This document shows positions 42,933 through 53,607 of a stretch of 64,000 nt of DNA, piece after piece. The DNA comes from Mesorhizobium jarvisii. Its GTDB lineage: Bacteria > Pseudomonadota > Alphaproteobacteria > Rhizobiales > Rhizobiaceae. The position numbers and the translations under genes were made by a program. The stretch's first letter is position 1. Every line of letters starts with the position of its first letter. The notes under the pieces are model-generated. The model was not told the DNA's origin, made no database searches, and saw nothing but the letters and a program-made list of their open reading frames with translations. The stretch covers positions 496,001-560,000 of the forward strand of contig NZ_QZXA01000003.1 in assembly GCF_003601985.1 (NCBI RefSeq), written 5' to 3'.

Positions 42933-43252
42933 CCAAAGGCGGCGCCGACCCGGGACAATGGCAAAATCGAATTCCGCCCTTGCAGTTACGGGCGGGAGCA
43001 GCGACCGCCGGCAACAAACAGCGTCAACCTACCCCAACGGACCTGTTTTTGGCGATGGCCCGGCCATGACACGCTCTGGCCTTGAGCAACGCGCTCCCGT
43101 CCGGATTTTCTTCATCCGACAAAGCCCCGTCGAATTCGGCGGCGGCTCCGGCCGGTGGATGGCTCAAGTCCCTGATTCCGGGCGCAAACTCGGATCAGGC
43201 CACGGCCATCCGACGCGACTACTTTTTGCAGTGCCGGCGACGCGTTACCGGG

Positions 43253-43281
43253 CTGACACGAAACTGTCATGCGACTGTAAT
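43253..43281 (+). promoter_or_regulatory. Pho box (three PhoB half-sites) upstream of pstS
   Basis: CTGACAC, CTGTCAT and CTGTAAT start at 43253, 43264 and 43275, an exact 11-base period as PhoB dimers bind. It lies 79 bases before pstS. phoB itself is the last gene of the operon, so this is a feedback site. Confidence 0.85.
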
Positions 43282-43359
43282 AATCCAAGGCTATTGGCCT
43301 CAGCGGGCGCTGGTTAGCAGTGGCGCCGAGAGACCATCTTCCGAACAGGAGCAGGCCAC

Positions 43360-44415
43360 ATGAGACATTTCATCCGCTCGGCGGCCGTTGCGATCGCAAT
43401 GGCTACAGCGTCTACCTTCACCCTTTCCGCAGCCGTCGCAGCTGACCTTTCCGGCGCTGGTTCGACCTTCATCTATCCGGTGTTCGCCAAGTGGGCCGAC
43501 ACCTACAAGAAGGACACCGGCATCGGCCTCAACTATCAGTCGATCGGTTCGGGCGGCGGCATCAAGCAGGTCATCGCCAAGACCGTGACCTTCGGCGCCA
43601 CCGACAAGCCGATGTCCGACGCCGATCTGGAAAAGAACGGCCTCGTGCAGTTCCCGATGGTGATGGGCGGCATCGTGCCGATCGTCAACCTGACCGGCGT
43701 CAAGCCGGGCGAACTCGTCCTCGACGGCAAGACGCTCGCCCAGATCTATCTCGGCGCCATCACCACCTGGGACGATGCCGCGATCAAGGCGCTGAACCCC
43801 GGCCTCACCCTGCCGTCGACCGCGATCGCCGTCGTGCATCGTTCGGACGGCTCGGGCACCACCTTCAACTTCACCAACTATCTGGTGAAGCTCTCGCCCG
43901 ACTGGAAGGACAAGGTCGGTTCGGACACGGCCGTCGAATGGCCGACGGGCGTCGGCGCCAAGGGCAGCGAAGGCGTTGCCAACACCGTCAAGCAGACGGA
44001 CGGCGGCATCGGCTACGTCGAATATGCCTATGCCAAGCAGAACAACCTGTCCTATTCCAAGATGCTGAATGCAGCCGGCAAGGTCGTCGAGCCGTCGCTC
44101 GAATCCTTCGGCGCGGCCGCTTCGAATGCGGACTTCAAGGGCGCCAAGAACTTCAACGTCATCATCACCAACGAGCCCGGCGACACCACCTGGCCGATCG
44201 CGGCCTCGACCTGGGTCCTGATCCACAAGGCTCCGGATGATGCCGCTGCCACTGGCGAAGCCCTGAAGTTCTTTGCCTGGGCCTACAAGGACGGCAAGGA
44301 AACCGCCAAGGCGCTCGACTATGTCTCGATCCCCGACAGCGTCGTCGACCTGATCAAGGCTTCGTGGAAGGCCGACATCCAGGCAGGCGGCAAGCCCGTC
44401 TACGTTGGCGAGTAA
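43360..44415 (+). CDS. pstS: Phosphate-binding protein PstS
   Basis: 351 aa with a cleavable signal peptide ([14 protein letters not shown]). The phosphate-binding motifs are [20 protein letters not shown] at the mature start, [13 protein letters not shown], and [17 protein letters not shown]. It catches inorganic phosphate in the periplasm and delivers it to PstCA. A three-repeat Pho box precedes it and a strong hairpin follows, so pstS is likely expressed above the rest of the operon. Confidence 0.96.
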   Translation: MRHFIRSAAVAIAMATASTFTLSAAVAADLSGAGSTFIYPVFAKWADTYKKDTGIGLNYQSIGSGGGIKQVIAKTVTFGATDKPMSDADLEKNGLVQFPMVMGGIVPIVNLTGVKPGELVLDGKTLAQIYLGAITTWDDAAIKALNPGLTLPSTAIAVVHRSDGSGTTFNFTNYLVKLSPDWKDKVGSDTAVEWPTGVGAKGSEGVANTVKQTDGGIGYVEYAYAKQNNLSYSKMLNAAGKVVEPSLESFGAAASNADFKGAKNFNVIITNEPGDTTWPIAASTWVLIHKAPDDAAATGEALKFFAWAYKDGKETAKALDYVSIPDSVVDLIKASWKADIQAGGKPVYVGE

Positions 44416-44423
44416 CATCCTCC

Positions 44424-44454
44424 AAAGGAGCGCCGCGCCCGCGGCGCTCCTTTT
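44424..44454 (+). terminator. Hairpin between pstS and pstC
   Basis: AAAGGAGCGCCGCG-CCC-GCGGCGCTCCTTTT, a nearly perfect long stem. It would act as an attenuator or mRNA-stabilising structure, giving more PstS than PstCAB. It lies 10 bases after the pstS stop. Confidence 0.75.
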
Positions 44455-44481
44455 CCTTCAACTGAAAGAGCCGAGCTTGAC

Positions 44482-45465
44482 ATGAGCGCTGTCCAGGAAG
44501 CCTTGCCAGCCGTTAGAAGTTCGCGCGATGCCACCGTTCGACGGTTCGCGCTGACCGACGCAATCTTCCATGCGACAACCCGCGCCGCCGCGATATTGGT
44601 GCTGGTTCTGCTCGGCGGCGTTGCGATCTCGCTGTTTGCCGGTTCCTGGCAAGCCCTGTCGACCTTCGGCTTTTCCTTTCTGACCAGCGAAAGCTGGAAC
44701 CCGGTGACGGAGAAGTTCGGCGCCCTGGCACCGATCTACGGCACCATCATTACCTCGGCCATCGCCATCCTGATCGCCGTGCCGCTCGGTATCGGCATTG
44801 CCATCTTCCTCACCGAGCTTTGCCCACGCCCGCTGCGGCGTCCGATCGGCATGGCGGTTGAACTGCTGGCCGGCATCCCTTCGATCATCTACGGCATCTG
44901 GGGCCTGTTCGTGCTGGCGCCGTTCCTGCAGACGACGGTGCAGCCCTTCATCATCAGCGTGTTCCACGGCATTCCCGGCCTCAACGGCCTGTTCGCGGGC
45001 CCTCCTTATGGCATCGGCCTGCTGACCTCGGCGATGATCCTGGCCATCATGATCCTGCCGTTCATCACCTCGATCACCAAGGACGTCTTCGATACGGTGC
45101 CGTCGGTGCTGAAGGAATCGGCCTATGGCATCGGCTGCACGACCTGGGAGGTCACGCGCCGGGTCGTCATTCCCTACACTCGCATCGGCATCATGGGCGG
45201 CATCATGCTCGCTCTCGGCCGCGCGCTCGGTGAAACGATGGCGGTGACCTTCGTCATCGGCAACGCGCACCGCATCTCGACGTCGCTGTTTGCGCCGGCA
45301 ACGACCATCTCGGCGACCATCGCCAACGAATTCACCGAAGCGGTCGGCGATCTCTACACCTCCTCGCTGGTCGCGCTCGGCCTTATCCTGTTCGTTATCA
45401 CCTTCCTGATCCTTGCCATCGCCCGCTACATGCTGATGCGCATCGATGCCCGCACGGGAGCCTGA
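44482..45465 (+). CDS. pstC: Phosphate ABC transporter permease PstC
   Basis: 327 aa, close to the E. coli length; rhizobial homologues are sometimes longer. Six membrane segments are visible. The loop contacting PstB is near ALGRALGETMAVTFVIGNAH, and the central AVELLAGIPSIIYGIWGLFV is a PstC hallmark. It works with PstA in the inner membrane. The stop is 3 bases before the pstA start. Confidence 0.95.
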   Translation: MSAVQEALPAVRSSRDATVRRFALTDAIFHATTRAAAILVLVLLGGVAISLFAGSWQALSTFGFSFLTSESWNPVTEKFGALAPIYGTIITSAIAILIAVPLGIGIAIFLTELCPRPLRRPIGMAVELLAGIPSIIYGIWGLFVLAPFLQTTVQPFIISVFHGIPGLNGLFAGPPYGIGLLTSAMILAIMILPFITSITKDVFDTVPSVLKESAYGIGCTTWEVTRRVVIPYTRIGIMGGIMLALGRALGETMAVTFVIGNAHRISTSLFAPATTISATIANEFTEAVGDLYTSSLVALGLILFVITFLILAIARYMLMRIDARTGA

Positions 45466-45468
45466 CCG

Positions 45469-46320
45469 ATGTCGACAGCCGCATCGCTTCACCAAAGCCG
45501 CAAGCGCAAGAATGGCGTGATGATGACGCTGTGCGTCATCTCTGCCGGCATCGGCCTTGCCTGGCTGGCGCTGATCCTTGGCGCCTTGCTCTACAAGGGC
45601 CTGGCCGGCGTCTCCCTCTCGGTCTTCACGGAAATGACGCCGCCGCCCGGCGACGCCGGCGGCCTGCTCAACGCCATCTACGGCAGCATCGTGATGACCA
45701 TCATCGGCATCATCGTCGGCACGCCGATCGGCGTGCTGGCCGGTACCTATATGGCCGAATATGGCCGCTTCTCGAAGCTCACCACGGTGGTGCGCTTCAT
45801 CAACGACATCCTGCTGTCGGCGCCGTCGATCATCATCGGCCTGTTCGTCTATGAGCTTATGGTGCGGCCGATGGGGCATTTCTCGGCGATCGCCGGTGCC
45901 GTAGCACTCGCCATCCTGGTCATCCCCGTCGTCGTGCGCACCACCGAGGACATGCTCAACCTGGTGCCCAACGCCTTGCGCGAAGCCGGCACCGCGATCG
46001 GCGCGCCGCGCTGGGTGGTCATCCGCTCGGTTGCCTATCGCGCCGCGCTTTCGGGCATCGTCACCGGCATATTGCTGGCCATCGCCCGCATCTCCGGCGA
46101 GACCGCACCGCTTCTTTTCACGGCGCTGAACAACCAGTTCTGGTCGAGCAATCTCAACGCGCCGATGGCCAGCCTGCCTGTCACCATCTTCCAGTTCGCT
46201 CTCAGCCCCTATGAGGAATGGCAGCAGCTGGCCTGGACCGGTGCACTCATAATCACATTGACGGTTCTCGCGCTCAGCATCTTTGCGCGCAGCCTGACCG
46301 GACGCAGAGAGGACAAATGA
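45469..46320 (+). CDS. pstA: Phosphate ABC transporter permease PstA
   Basis: 283 aa with six membrane segments and a short basic N-terminus. Key motifs are [20 protein letters not shown] and [16 protein letters not shown]. It forms the phosphate channel with PstC. Its stop codon overlaps the pstB start (ATGA), so the two are translationally coupled. Confidence 0.95.
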   Translation: MSTAASLHQSRKRKNGVMMTLCVISAGIGLAWLALILGALLYKGLAGVSLSVFTEMTPPPGDAGGLLNAIYGSIVMTIIGIIVGTPIGVLAGTYMAEYGRFSKLTTVVRFINDILLSAPSIIIGLFVYELMVRPMGHFSAIAGAVALAILVIPVVVRTTEDMLNLVPNALREAGTAIGAPRWVVIRSVAYRAALSGIVTGILLAIARISGETAPLLFTALNNQFWSSNLNAPMASLPVTIFQFALSPYEEWQQLAWTGALIITLTVLALSIFARSLTGRREDK

Positions 46321-47120
46321 GCCAGATGTTGTCTCCAGACATGACGATCGCCGCCGAGGCGGTGACCAAGGCCAAGATCGAGGTCAAGAACCTCAACTTC
46401 TACTACGGCCAGTCGAAGGCGCTGAAGGATATCACGCTGTCGCTGCCCGAGCGCAGCGTCACCGCCTTCATCGGCCCGTCGGGTTGCGGAAAGTCGACGC
46501 TGCTGCGCGTCTTCAACCGCATCTACGAGCTTTATCCCAAGCAGACCGCCGAGGGCCAGGTGCTGCTCGACGGCCAGAACATCCTCGACCGTTCGCAGGA
46601 TCTCAACCTGCTGCGCACCAAGATCGGCATGGTGTTCCAGAAGCCGACGCCGTTCCCGATGTCGATCTACGAGAACATCGCTTTCGGCGTCAGGCTCTAC
46701 GAGAAGATCAGCAAGGCCGAGATGGACGGCCGTGTCGAGCAGGCGCTCAAGCGCGCGGCGCTGTGGACCGAGGTCAAGGACAAGCTCAATGCCAGCGGCC
46801 TCAGCCTGTCGGGCGGCCAGCAGCAGCGGCTGTGCATCGCCCGCACCGTGGCGGTGAAGCCGGAGGTGATCCTGCTCGACGAGCCGGCCTCGGCGCTTGA
46901 CCCGCTGTCGACCGCCAAGATCGAGGAGCTGATCGACGAGTTGCAGGCCGACTACACGATCGTCATCGTCACCCACAACATGCAGCAGGCGGCGCGCGTC
47001 TCGAAGCAGACCGCCTTCATGTATCTGGGCGAACTGGTCGAGTTCGACCGCACCGAGAAGATCTTCACGTCGCCTCGCGAGAAGCGCACGCAAGACTACA
47101 TCACCGGCCGCTTCGGCTGA
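46317..47120 (+). CDS. pstB: Phosphate ABC transporter ATPase PstB
   Basis: 267 aa from the ATG at 46317. Walker A is [12 protein letters not shown], the signature motif [13 protein letters not shown], Walker [13 protein letters not shown], and the switch His in [13 protein letters not shown]. The PstB-specific FNRIYELYP and [16 protein letters not shown] are present. It hydrolyses ATP to drive phosphate import and also participates in phosphate signalling with PhoU. Confidence 0.97.
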   Translation: MSQMLSPDMTIAAEAVTKAKIEVKNLNFYYGQSKALKDITLSLPERSVTAFIGPSGCGKSTLLRVFNRIYELYPKQTAEGQVLLDGQNILDRSQDLNLLRTKIGMVFQKPTPFPMSIYENIAFGVRLYEKISKAEMDGRVEQALKRAALWTEVKDKLNASGLSLSGGQQQRLCIARTVAVKPEVILLDEPASALDPLSTAKIEELIDELQADYTIVIVTHNMQQAARVSKQTAFMYLGELVEFDRTEKIFTSPREKRTQDYITGRFG

Positions 47121-47145
47121 TCGCACGCATACGAGGACCAGGATC

Positions 47146-47853
47146 ATGGCCGAACACACAGTCGCAGCCTTCGACGAGGATCTCGGACAGATCAGCAGGC
47201 TGATCAGCGACATGGGCGATCTCGCCGGCTCGATGGTCGGCGGCGCCACCAAGGCACTGCTGAACTCCGACAATGCTCTCGCTCAGCGCGTCGTCTCCGA
47301 CGACGCCATCATGGATGCGCGCCAGCGCGAACTCGACGACCGCGCCATCACGCTGATCGCCAAGCGCCAGCCGATGGCCGACGACCTGCGCCATGTCGTC
47401 GGCTCGATCCGCATGGCCGGCGACCTCGAACGCATCGGCGACCTTGCCAAGAACATCGCCAAGCGCGTCGGCACTGTCGGCCTCAGCGCCACGCCGCGCG
47501 AACTGTCGCATTCCATCGACGCCATGGCGCAGCTGGTGTTGATCCAGGTGCAGGGTGTGATCGAGGAGTATGCGGCGCGCGATGCCGCGGCACTGGCGAA
47601 GCTGCGCGCCGACGACGAGCGCATCGACGTCAAATACACCTCCGTCTTCCGCGAATTGCTGACCTATATGATGGAAGACCCGCGCAACATCACGGCTTGC
47701 ACGCATTTGTTGTTTTGCGCCAAGAATCTCGAACGCATCGGCGACCATGTGACCAACATCGCCGAGAATGCGTACTATGTCCTGACCGGCACGCAACTGC
47801 CCGCCAATCGTCCAAAACAGGACGAGACGGCGATGTCGGCGCCGGCGGCCTGA
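47146..47853 (+). CDS. phoU: Phosphate signalling protein PhoU
   Basis: 235 aa, two three-helix bundles. The motif LERIGDLAKNIAKRV and the repeat LERIGDHVTNIAENAYY are the metal-contact helices of PhoU. It transmits the state of the Pst transporter to the sensor kinase and keeps the Pho regulon off when phosphate is plentiful. It is followed by phoB; no phoR is seen nearby. Confidence 0.96.
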   Translation: MAEHTVAAFDEDLGQISRLISDMGDLAGSMVGGATKALLNSDNALAQRVVSDDAIMDARQRELDDRAITLIAKRQPMADDLRHVVGSIRMAGDLERIGDLAKNIAKRVGTVGLSATPRELSHSIDAMAQLVLIQVQGVIEEYAARDAAALAKLRADDERIDVKYTSVFRELLTYMMEDPRNITACTHLLFCAKNLERIGDHVTNIAENAYYVLTGTQLPANRPKQDETAMSAPAA

Positions 47854-47872
47854 GCGCAGGGGTAATCAATCG

Positions 47873-48562
47873 ATGATCGCACCACGCATCATGGTGGTGG
47901 AGGACGAGGAGCCGCTCGGCGTGCTCCTCCGCTACAATCTGGAATCGGAGGGTTACCAGGTCGAGGTGGTGACCCGCGGCGACGAAGCCGAAATCCGCCT
48001 GCAGGAGAACGTGCCCGACCTCCTTGTGCTCGACTGGATGGTGCCGGCGGTGTCCGGCATCGAACTCTGCCGGCGCCTGCGAATGCGGCCCGAGACCGAG
48101 CGGCTGCCGATCATCATGCTGACCGCCCGGGGCGAGGAAAGCGACCGTGTACGTGGGCTCTCCACCGGCGCCGACGACTATCTGGTCAAGCCGTTCTCGA
48201 CGCCGGAATTCATGGCCCGCGTCAAGGCGCTGCTGCGCCGCGCCAAGCCGGAAGTGCTGTCCAGCGTGCTCAAGGTCGGCGATATCGTGCTCGACCGTGA
48301 ATCGCACCGGGTCTACCGCAAGAAGAGCGAGATCCGGCTCGGGCCGACCGAATTCCGCCTGCTCGAATTCATGATGCGGCACCCCGGGCGCGTGTTCTCG
48401 CGCAGCCAACTGCTCGACAATGTCTGGGGCGAGACGATCTACATCGACGAGCGCACCGTGGACGTGCATGTCGGCCGGTTGCGCAAGGCGGTCAACAATG
48501 GCCGCATGCCGGATGTCATCCGCACCATCCGTGGGGCGGGCTACGCGATCCGCGAGGATTGA
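47873..48562 (+). CDS. phoB: Phosphate regulon response regulator PhoB
   Basis: 229 aa. Receiver domain with phospho-acceptor LLVLDWMVPAVSGIELC (Asp near 53) and Lys in DYLVKPFSTPEF, then an OmpR-type winged helix with GPTEFRLLEFMMRHPGRVFS and DVHVGRLRKAVNNG. It binds Pho boxes such as that at 43253 and activates pst. Its kinase PhoR is not in the window. Confidence 0.95.
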   Translation: MIAPRIMVVEDEEPLGVLLRYNLESEGYQVEVVTRGDEAEIRLQENVPDLLVLDWMVPAVSGIELCRRLRMRPETERLPIIMLTARGEESDRVRGLSTGADDYLVKPFSTPEFMARVKALLRRAKPEVLSSVLKVGDIVLDRESHRVYRKKSEIRLGPTEFRLLEFMMRHPGRVFSRSQLLDNVWGETIYIDERTVDVHVGRLRKAVNNGRMPDVIRTIRGAGYAIRED

Positions 48563-48574
48563 GCACGAACTGAC

Positions 48575-49825
48575 TCAGGCGACGTTTTTCTTCGCGGCAG
48601 GGCCTGCTTTCGTTTGCACGCCGGGCGCGAAAATCTCCTGGTCGACGAAGGTCAGCGCGCGCATGGCACAGCCTTCGCGGATCAGCGGCAGTTCGTTCGG
48701 CTCGGTGTCGAAGGAGATCGATTTCGAGTGCTGGCCGCCGGCGGTCTGGGCGATGGCCTCGCGCAATGCCGGCTCGATCAGGTCGAAGGCAGCGGCGCTG
48801 ACGCCGACCATGGCGACGGGCGCGGGATCGATCAGCGCAAACAGGCTGCCGAGGCCGTAGCCGAGTGCCTCCCCGGCCTTGCGGTAGGCTTCGCGCTCGG
48901 GCCCGTCCCGTTCCCGTGCCGTCGCGGCCAGCGCCCGCATCTGCGCGTCGCTGACATCGGCCACCGGCTCGGTGTCCTCGCTGAGCTGCCTGGCGTTGCG
49001 CCAGATGGCGTAATTGCCGGCATAGGCCTCGACACAGCCGCGCCGCCCGCAGCGGCAGAGCGCGCCGCCCGGCCGGTGGATCATGTGGCCGAATTCGCCG
49101 CCTGAGGAATGGGTGCCAGTGAACAGCTCGCCCTTCAGCACCAGCCCCATGCCGATGCCGTGCGAAAGCAGGATGGCGATGAAGTCGTCGCGGTAGCGCT
49201 CGGGATCGCGCCAGCGCAGCGCCACCGCCATCATGTTGCAGTCGTTTTCCATGGTGGCGGGGATACCGAACTCTGCTTCGAGTATGTCTGCGAAGGCGAT
49301 GTCGGTCTGCGGTGTGATCGGCGACCACAGCATCGCCCGGGCCTCGGTGTCGGTGATGCCCTGGATCGCCAGCGCGATGCGGGCGACGCTGCGTACGTCG
49401 ATGTCGGAATCCTCGAGGCGCCGCCGCACTATGGCCACGCACTCGCCGATCAGCGCCTCGCGCGACATGGTCAGCGTGTCCAGCCGGCGCTGTTCCTCCG
49501 ATATCACCTGGCCGGCATAGTCGATGACTGCGACCGACAGGAAATTCAGCGACAGCACCACGGTCATCACAGCCGCAGCCTCCGGATTGAGGCCGAGGCC
49601 GACCTGCGGCCTGCCGCGTTTCAGCGCGCCGGCCTCGCTCGGCTTGCCCTCGGCCAGGATGCCTTCACCGATCAGGTCGGAGGAAATCGCCGATATGGTC
49701 GAATGGCTGAGGCCGGTGGTCGCTGCGATCTCGGTGCGCGAGGGCCGGCCGGCCCGGCGCACGGCCGCGATCACCATGGCGCGGTTGCGCCGGCGCAGAT
49801 CGTCGTGGCGGATTCCGACCGACAT
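48575..49825 (-). CDS. ROK-family transcriptional regulator (XylR-like)
   Basis: 416 aa. N-terminal winged helix PSRTEIAATTGLSHSTISAI, then a ROK sugar-kinase-like domain: SHGIGMGLVLKGELFTG (sugar/nucleotide site) and GALCRCGRRGCVEAYAG (zinc site, Cys3). The effector is probably a sugar such as xylose or xylulose. It is divergent from xylF, and two palindromic operator candidates lie between them. Its stop lies 12 bases from the convergent phoB stop. Confidence 0.88.
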   Translation of the reverse strand: MSVGIRHDDLRRRNRAMVIAAVRRAGRPSRTEIAATTGLSHSTISAISSDLIGEGILAEGKPSEAGALKRGRPQVGLGLNPEAAAVMTVVLSLNFLSVAVIDYAGQVISEEQRRLDTLTMSREALIGECVAIVRRRLEDSDIDVRSVARIALAIQGITDTEARAMLWSPITPQTDIAFADILEAEFGIPATMENDCNMMAVALRWRDPERYRDDFIAILLSHGIGMGLVLKGELFTGTHSSGGEFGHMIHRPGGALCRCGRRGCVEAYAGNYAIWRNARQLSEDTEPVADVSDAQMRALAATARERDGPEREAYRKAGEALGYGLGSLFALIDPAPVAMVGVSAAAFDLIEPALREAIAQTAGGQHSKSISFDTEPNELPLIREGCAMRALTFVDQEIFAPGVQTKAGPAAKKNVA

Positions 49826-49934
49826 GTTTTTTCACATCCTCCCGGTCGCCGCGGTTCTTCCGGTCCTCCCTCGAACGCTGCCGGCGATACGGTCAAATAC
49901 TGGCAGAAGCGGCCTGTGCTGTCATTTATTTATT

Positions 49935-49950
49935 GCGAAGCTCGAAAAAA
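49935..49950. promoter_or_regulatory. Operator candidate 1 for the ROK regulator
   Basis: GCGAAGCTCGAAAAAA, 14 of 16 bases the same as the second site at 50019-50034. The symmetric left half is degenerate here. It is 110 bases from the regulator start. Confidence 0.5.
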
Positions 49951-50013
49951 AGTCAGAGGGACATCAAAATCCATCAGAATCGTTGTTGACAGCGTTCCGG
50001 TGTTGGATCAGTG

Positions 50014-50034
50014 TTTTTTCGAGGCTCGAAAAAA
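50014..50034. promoter_or_regulatory. Operator candidate 2 for the ROK regulator (perfect palindrome)
   Basis: TTTTTTCGAG-G-CTCGAAAAAA, 10-bp perfect arms around one central base. It lies 66 bases upstream of xylF and just downstream of a possible -35 (TTGACA, 49986-49991), well placed for repression. ROK regulators typically bind such AT-flanked dyads. Confidence 0.7.
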
Positions 50035-50099
50035 TAGGGCCTTTGTGCCGGCCTTAGGGCCAGTTTGGTCGCGCCATACGCGGCGCAGGGAGGAATATC

Positions 50100-51140
50100 A
50101 TGAAGAGATTCACAGCCGCCATCCTGGCGGGTGTCGCCATGTCGCTGACGCTTGCGTCGGTCGCGCAGGCGAAGGACAAGGTCATCGGCGTTTCGTGGTC
50201 CAACTTCCAGGAAGAGCGCTGGAAGACCGACGAGGCCGCCATGAAGAAGGCGATCGAGGCCGCCGGCGACAAGTACATTTCCGCCGATGCGCAGTCCAAT
50301 CCCGGCAAGCAGCTTACCGATGTCGAGAGCCTGATCTCGCAGGGCGCCAATTCGCTGATCATCCTGGCCCAGGATGCCTCGGCCATCGGCCCGGCCGTGC
50401 AGAAGGCGCTGGACGAAGGCATTCCGGTCGTCGGCTATGACCGCCTGATCGAGAACAAGGACGTCTTCTACCTGACCTTCGACAACAAGGAAGTCGGCCG
50501 TTTGCAGGCCAGCGCGGTGTTCAAGGCCAAGCCGGAAGGCAACTATGTCTTCATCAAGGGCTCGGGCGCCGATCCGAACGCCGACTTCCTGTTCGCGGGC
50601 TCGATGGAAGTGCTCAAGGCTGCCATCGACAGCGGCAAGATCAAGAATGTCGGCGAGGCCTATACAGATGGCTGGCTGCCCGCCAACGCCCAGAAGAACA
50701 TGGAGCAGTTCCTGACCGCCAACGACAACAAGGTCGACGCGGTCGTCGCGGCCAATGACGGCACCGCCGGCGGCGTCGTCGCGGCGCTGACGGCGCAGGG
50801 TCTTGCCGGCACCGTGCCGGTTTCGGGTCAGGACGGCGACCATGCCGCGCTGAACCGCATCGCGCTTGGCACCCAGACCGTGTCGGTGTGGAAGGACGCG
50901 CGCGAACTCGGCAAGAACGCCGCCGAGATCGCCTCGCAGCTGGCCGACGGCAAGAAGATGACCGACATCGCCGGTGTTAAGGACTTCACGACGCCTGGCG
51001 GCAACACCGTCAAGTCGCTGTTCCTGACCCCGGTGGCCATCACCAAGGACAATCTCAACGTCGTCATCGACGCCGGCTGGATCAAGAAGGACGAAGTCTG
51101 CGCGGGCGTCGCCGCCGGCAGCGTCGCCGCCTGCAACTAA
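50100..51140 (+). CDS. xylF: D-xylose ABC transporter, substrate-binding protein XylF
   Basis: 346 aa with a signal peptide ([16 protein letters not shown]). Mature motifs: [47 protein letters not shown] and [16 protein letters not shown], all typical of XylF. It binds xylose in the periplasm. GGGAGG precedes the ATG. It is the first gene of xylFHG under the divergent ROK regulator, and is followed by a strong hairpin. Confidence 0.92.
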   Translation: MKRFTAAILAGVAMSLTLASVAQAKDKVIGVSWSNFQEERWKTDEAAMKKAIEAAGDKYISADAQSNPGKQLTDVESLISQGANSLIILAQDASAIGPAVQKALDEGIPVVGYDRLIENKDVFYLTFDNKEVGRLQASAVFKAKPEGNYVFIKGSGADPNADFLFAGSMEVLKAAIDSGKIKNVGEAYTDGWLPANAQKNMEQFLTANDNKVDAVVAANDGTAGGVVAALTAQGLAGTVPVSGQDGDHAALNRIALGTQTVSVWKDARELGKNAAEIASQLADGKKMTDIAGVKDFTTPGGNTVKSLFLTPVAITKDNLNVVIDAGWIKKDEVCAGVAAGSVAACN

Positions 51141-51165
51141 AACGGCGCAATACCGTTCGATATCG

Positions 51166-51196
51166 ACGCCGCGGCCCAAAAGCCGCGGCGTTTCTC
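51166..51196 (+). terminator. Hairpin between xylF and xylH
   Basis: ACGCCGCGGC-CCAAAA-GCCGCGGCGT followed by TTCTC. Likely raises xylF relative to xylHG, as for other binding-protein genes. Confidence 0.75.
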
Positions 51197-51285
51197 AAGG
51201 GGCTTCCCGCTTCAAATGACCGCGGAAAGCAAATAGCATCCATGTTCGGTACCCGCGCCAGACGGTAAACCGGTGGGAGGATAGC

Positions 51286-52617
51286 ATGACCGACACGACC
51301 TCTAATCAACCGGTCGGCAGCACTGCAACGGACAAGGCGCGTGCATCCGAACTCAGCGCCGTCGGACGGTTCCTCAAGGCTACCGAGCTCGATACGCGCA
51401 TGCTCGGCATGGTCGGTGCACTGCTGGTCATCTGGGTCGGCATCCATATCCTGTCGGGCGGGCTTTTCCTGACACCGCGCAATCTGTGGAACCTGTCGGT
51501 GCAAACCTCGTCGGTCGCGATCATGGCGACCGGCATGGTGCTGGTCATCGTCATGCGCAACATCGACCTCTCGGTTGGATCCGTCGAAGGCGTGATCGGC
51601 ATGATCATGGGCGTGGCGCAGGCTGAATTCCTCATCCGCGTCGTCGGTTTCCAGCTTGGAAACCCCTGGCTCTGGATCATCGCGCTGGCGGCTGGCGTGG
51701 CGCTTGGTCTCCTGATCGGCGCGTTCCAGGGCTTCATCATCGCCTATATGGAGGTTCCGGCCTTCATCGTGACGCTGGGCGGCCTGCTGGTCTGGCGCGG
51801 CATGGCATGGCTGATTACCAGCGGGCGCACGGTCGCGCCGCTCGACACGACTTTCCAGCTGATGGGCGGCGGACCACGCGGCTCGATCGGCGCCACCGCC
51901 AGCTGGATCGTCGGTGTCGTCGCCTGCGTGGCGGTCGCCTTCATGCTGCTCAACGGCAGGTCGCAGCGCAAGCGGTTCCACTTTCCGCTGCGCCCTGTCT
52001 GGGCCGAGACCTTGCTTGGCGTGGTTGCCTGCGCCGCTATCCTAGGCGCCGTCTGGATCGCCAATTCCTATCCATGGCCGATCGGCATCGTGCGCCAGTA
52101 TGCCCAGCAGAACGGCATTACCGTTCCCGAAGGCGGGCTGTACATCGCGCATGGCATTGCCATACCGGTGCTGATGGCGGTGGCCGTGGGCATCATCATG
52201 ACCTTCATCACCAAGCGTACGCGTTTCGGCCGCTACGTCTTCGCTATTGGCGGCAATCCGGAGGCGGCCGAACTTGCCGGCATCAACACCCGCTGGGTGA
52301 CCATGAAGGTGTTCATGATCATGGGCGTGCTGGCGGCGGTCAGCGCGGCGATCTCGTCGGCCCGGCTCAACGCGTCGACCAATGCGCTGGGCACGCTGGA
52401 CGAGCTTCTGGTCATCGCCGCCGCCGTAATCGGCGGCACGTCGCTCGCCGGCGGTTCCGGCACCGTGATGGGCGCCATGCTGGGCGCGCTTCTGATGCAG
52501 TCATTGCAGTCGGGCATGGTGCTGCTCGGCATCGACTCGCCGCTGCAGAGCATCGTCGTCGGCGCCGTGCTGGTCATCGCGGTGTGGCTCGACACCGTCT
52601 ATCGCAAGCGGGTTTAG
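51286..52617 (+). CDS. xylH: Xylose ABC transporter permease XylH
   Basis: 443 aa with about ten membrane segments and a charged N-terminus. The core motif VMRNIDLSVGSVEGVIG and the carboxyl NPEAAELAGINTRWV and LGTLDELLVIAAAVIGGTSL match the sugar permease family of XylH/RbsC. It forms the channel in the inner membrane with the XylG ATPase encoded next. Confidence 0.92.
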   Translation: MTDTTSNQPVGSTATDKARASELSAVGRFLKATELDTRMLGMVGALLVIWVGIHILSGGLFLTPRNLWNLSVQTSSVAIMATGMVLVIVMRNIDLSVGSVEGVIGMIMGVAQAEFLIRVVGFQLGNPWLWIIALAAGVALGLLIGAFQGFIIAYMEVPAFIVTLGGLLVWRGMAWLITSGRTVAPLDTTFQLMGGGPRGSIGATASWIVGVVACVAVAFMLLNGRSQRKRFHFPLRPVWAETLLGVVACAAILGAVWIANSYPWPIGIVRQYAQQNGITVPEGGLYIAHGIAIPVLMAVAVGIIMTFITKRTRFGRYVFAIGGNPEAAELAGINTRWVTMKVFMIMGVLAAVSAAISSARLNASTNALGTLDELLVIAAAVIGGTSLAGGSGTVMGAMLGALLMQSLQSGMVLLGIDSPLQSIVVGAVLVIAVWLDTVYRKRV

Positions 52618-52632
52618 GGGAGAAAAACGATC

Positions 52633-53457
<825 letters not shown>

Positions 53458-53607
53458 GGCCTGCCGACCGCCCGAGATGCGCTGATCGGCATGGCCGGTT
53501 GCCGCTCACGTGATATGCCAGTGATCGCGATGGCTTGGCCTTGCCATTGTGTTGGCCTGACGACTTGCCCATAAAGGTCCGGTATTGCTCATGGACCGCA
53601 TCATCCG

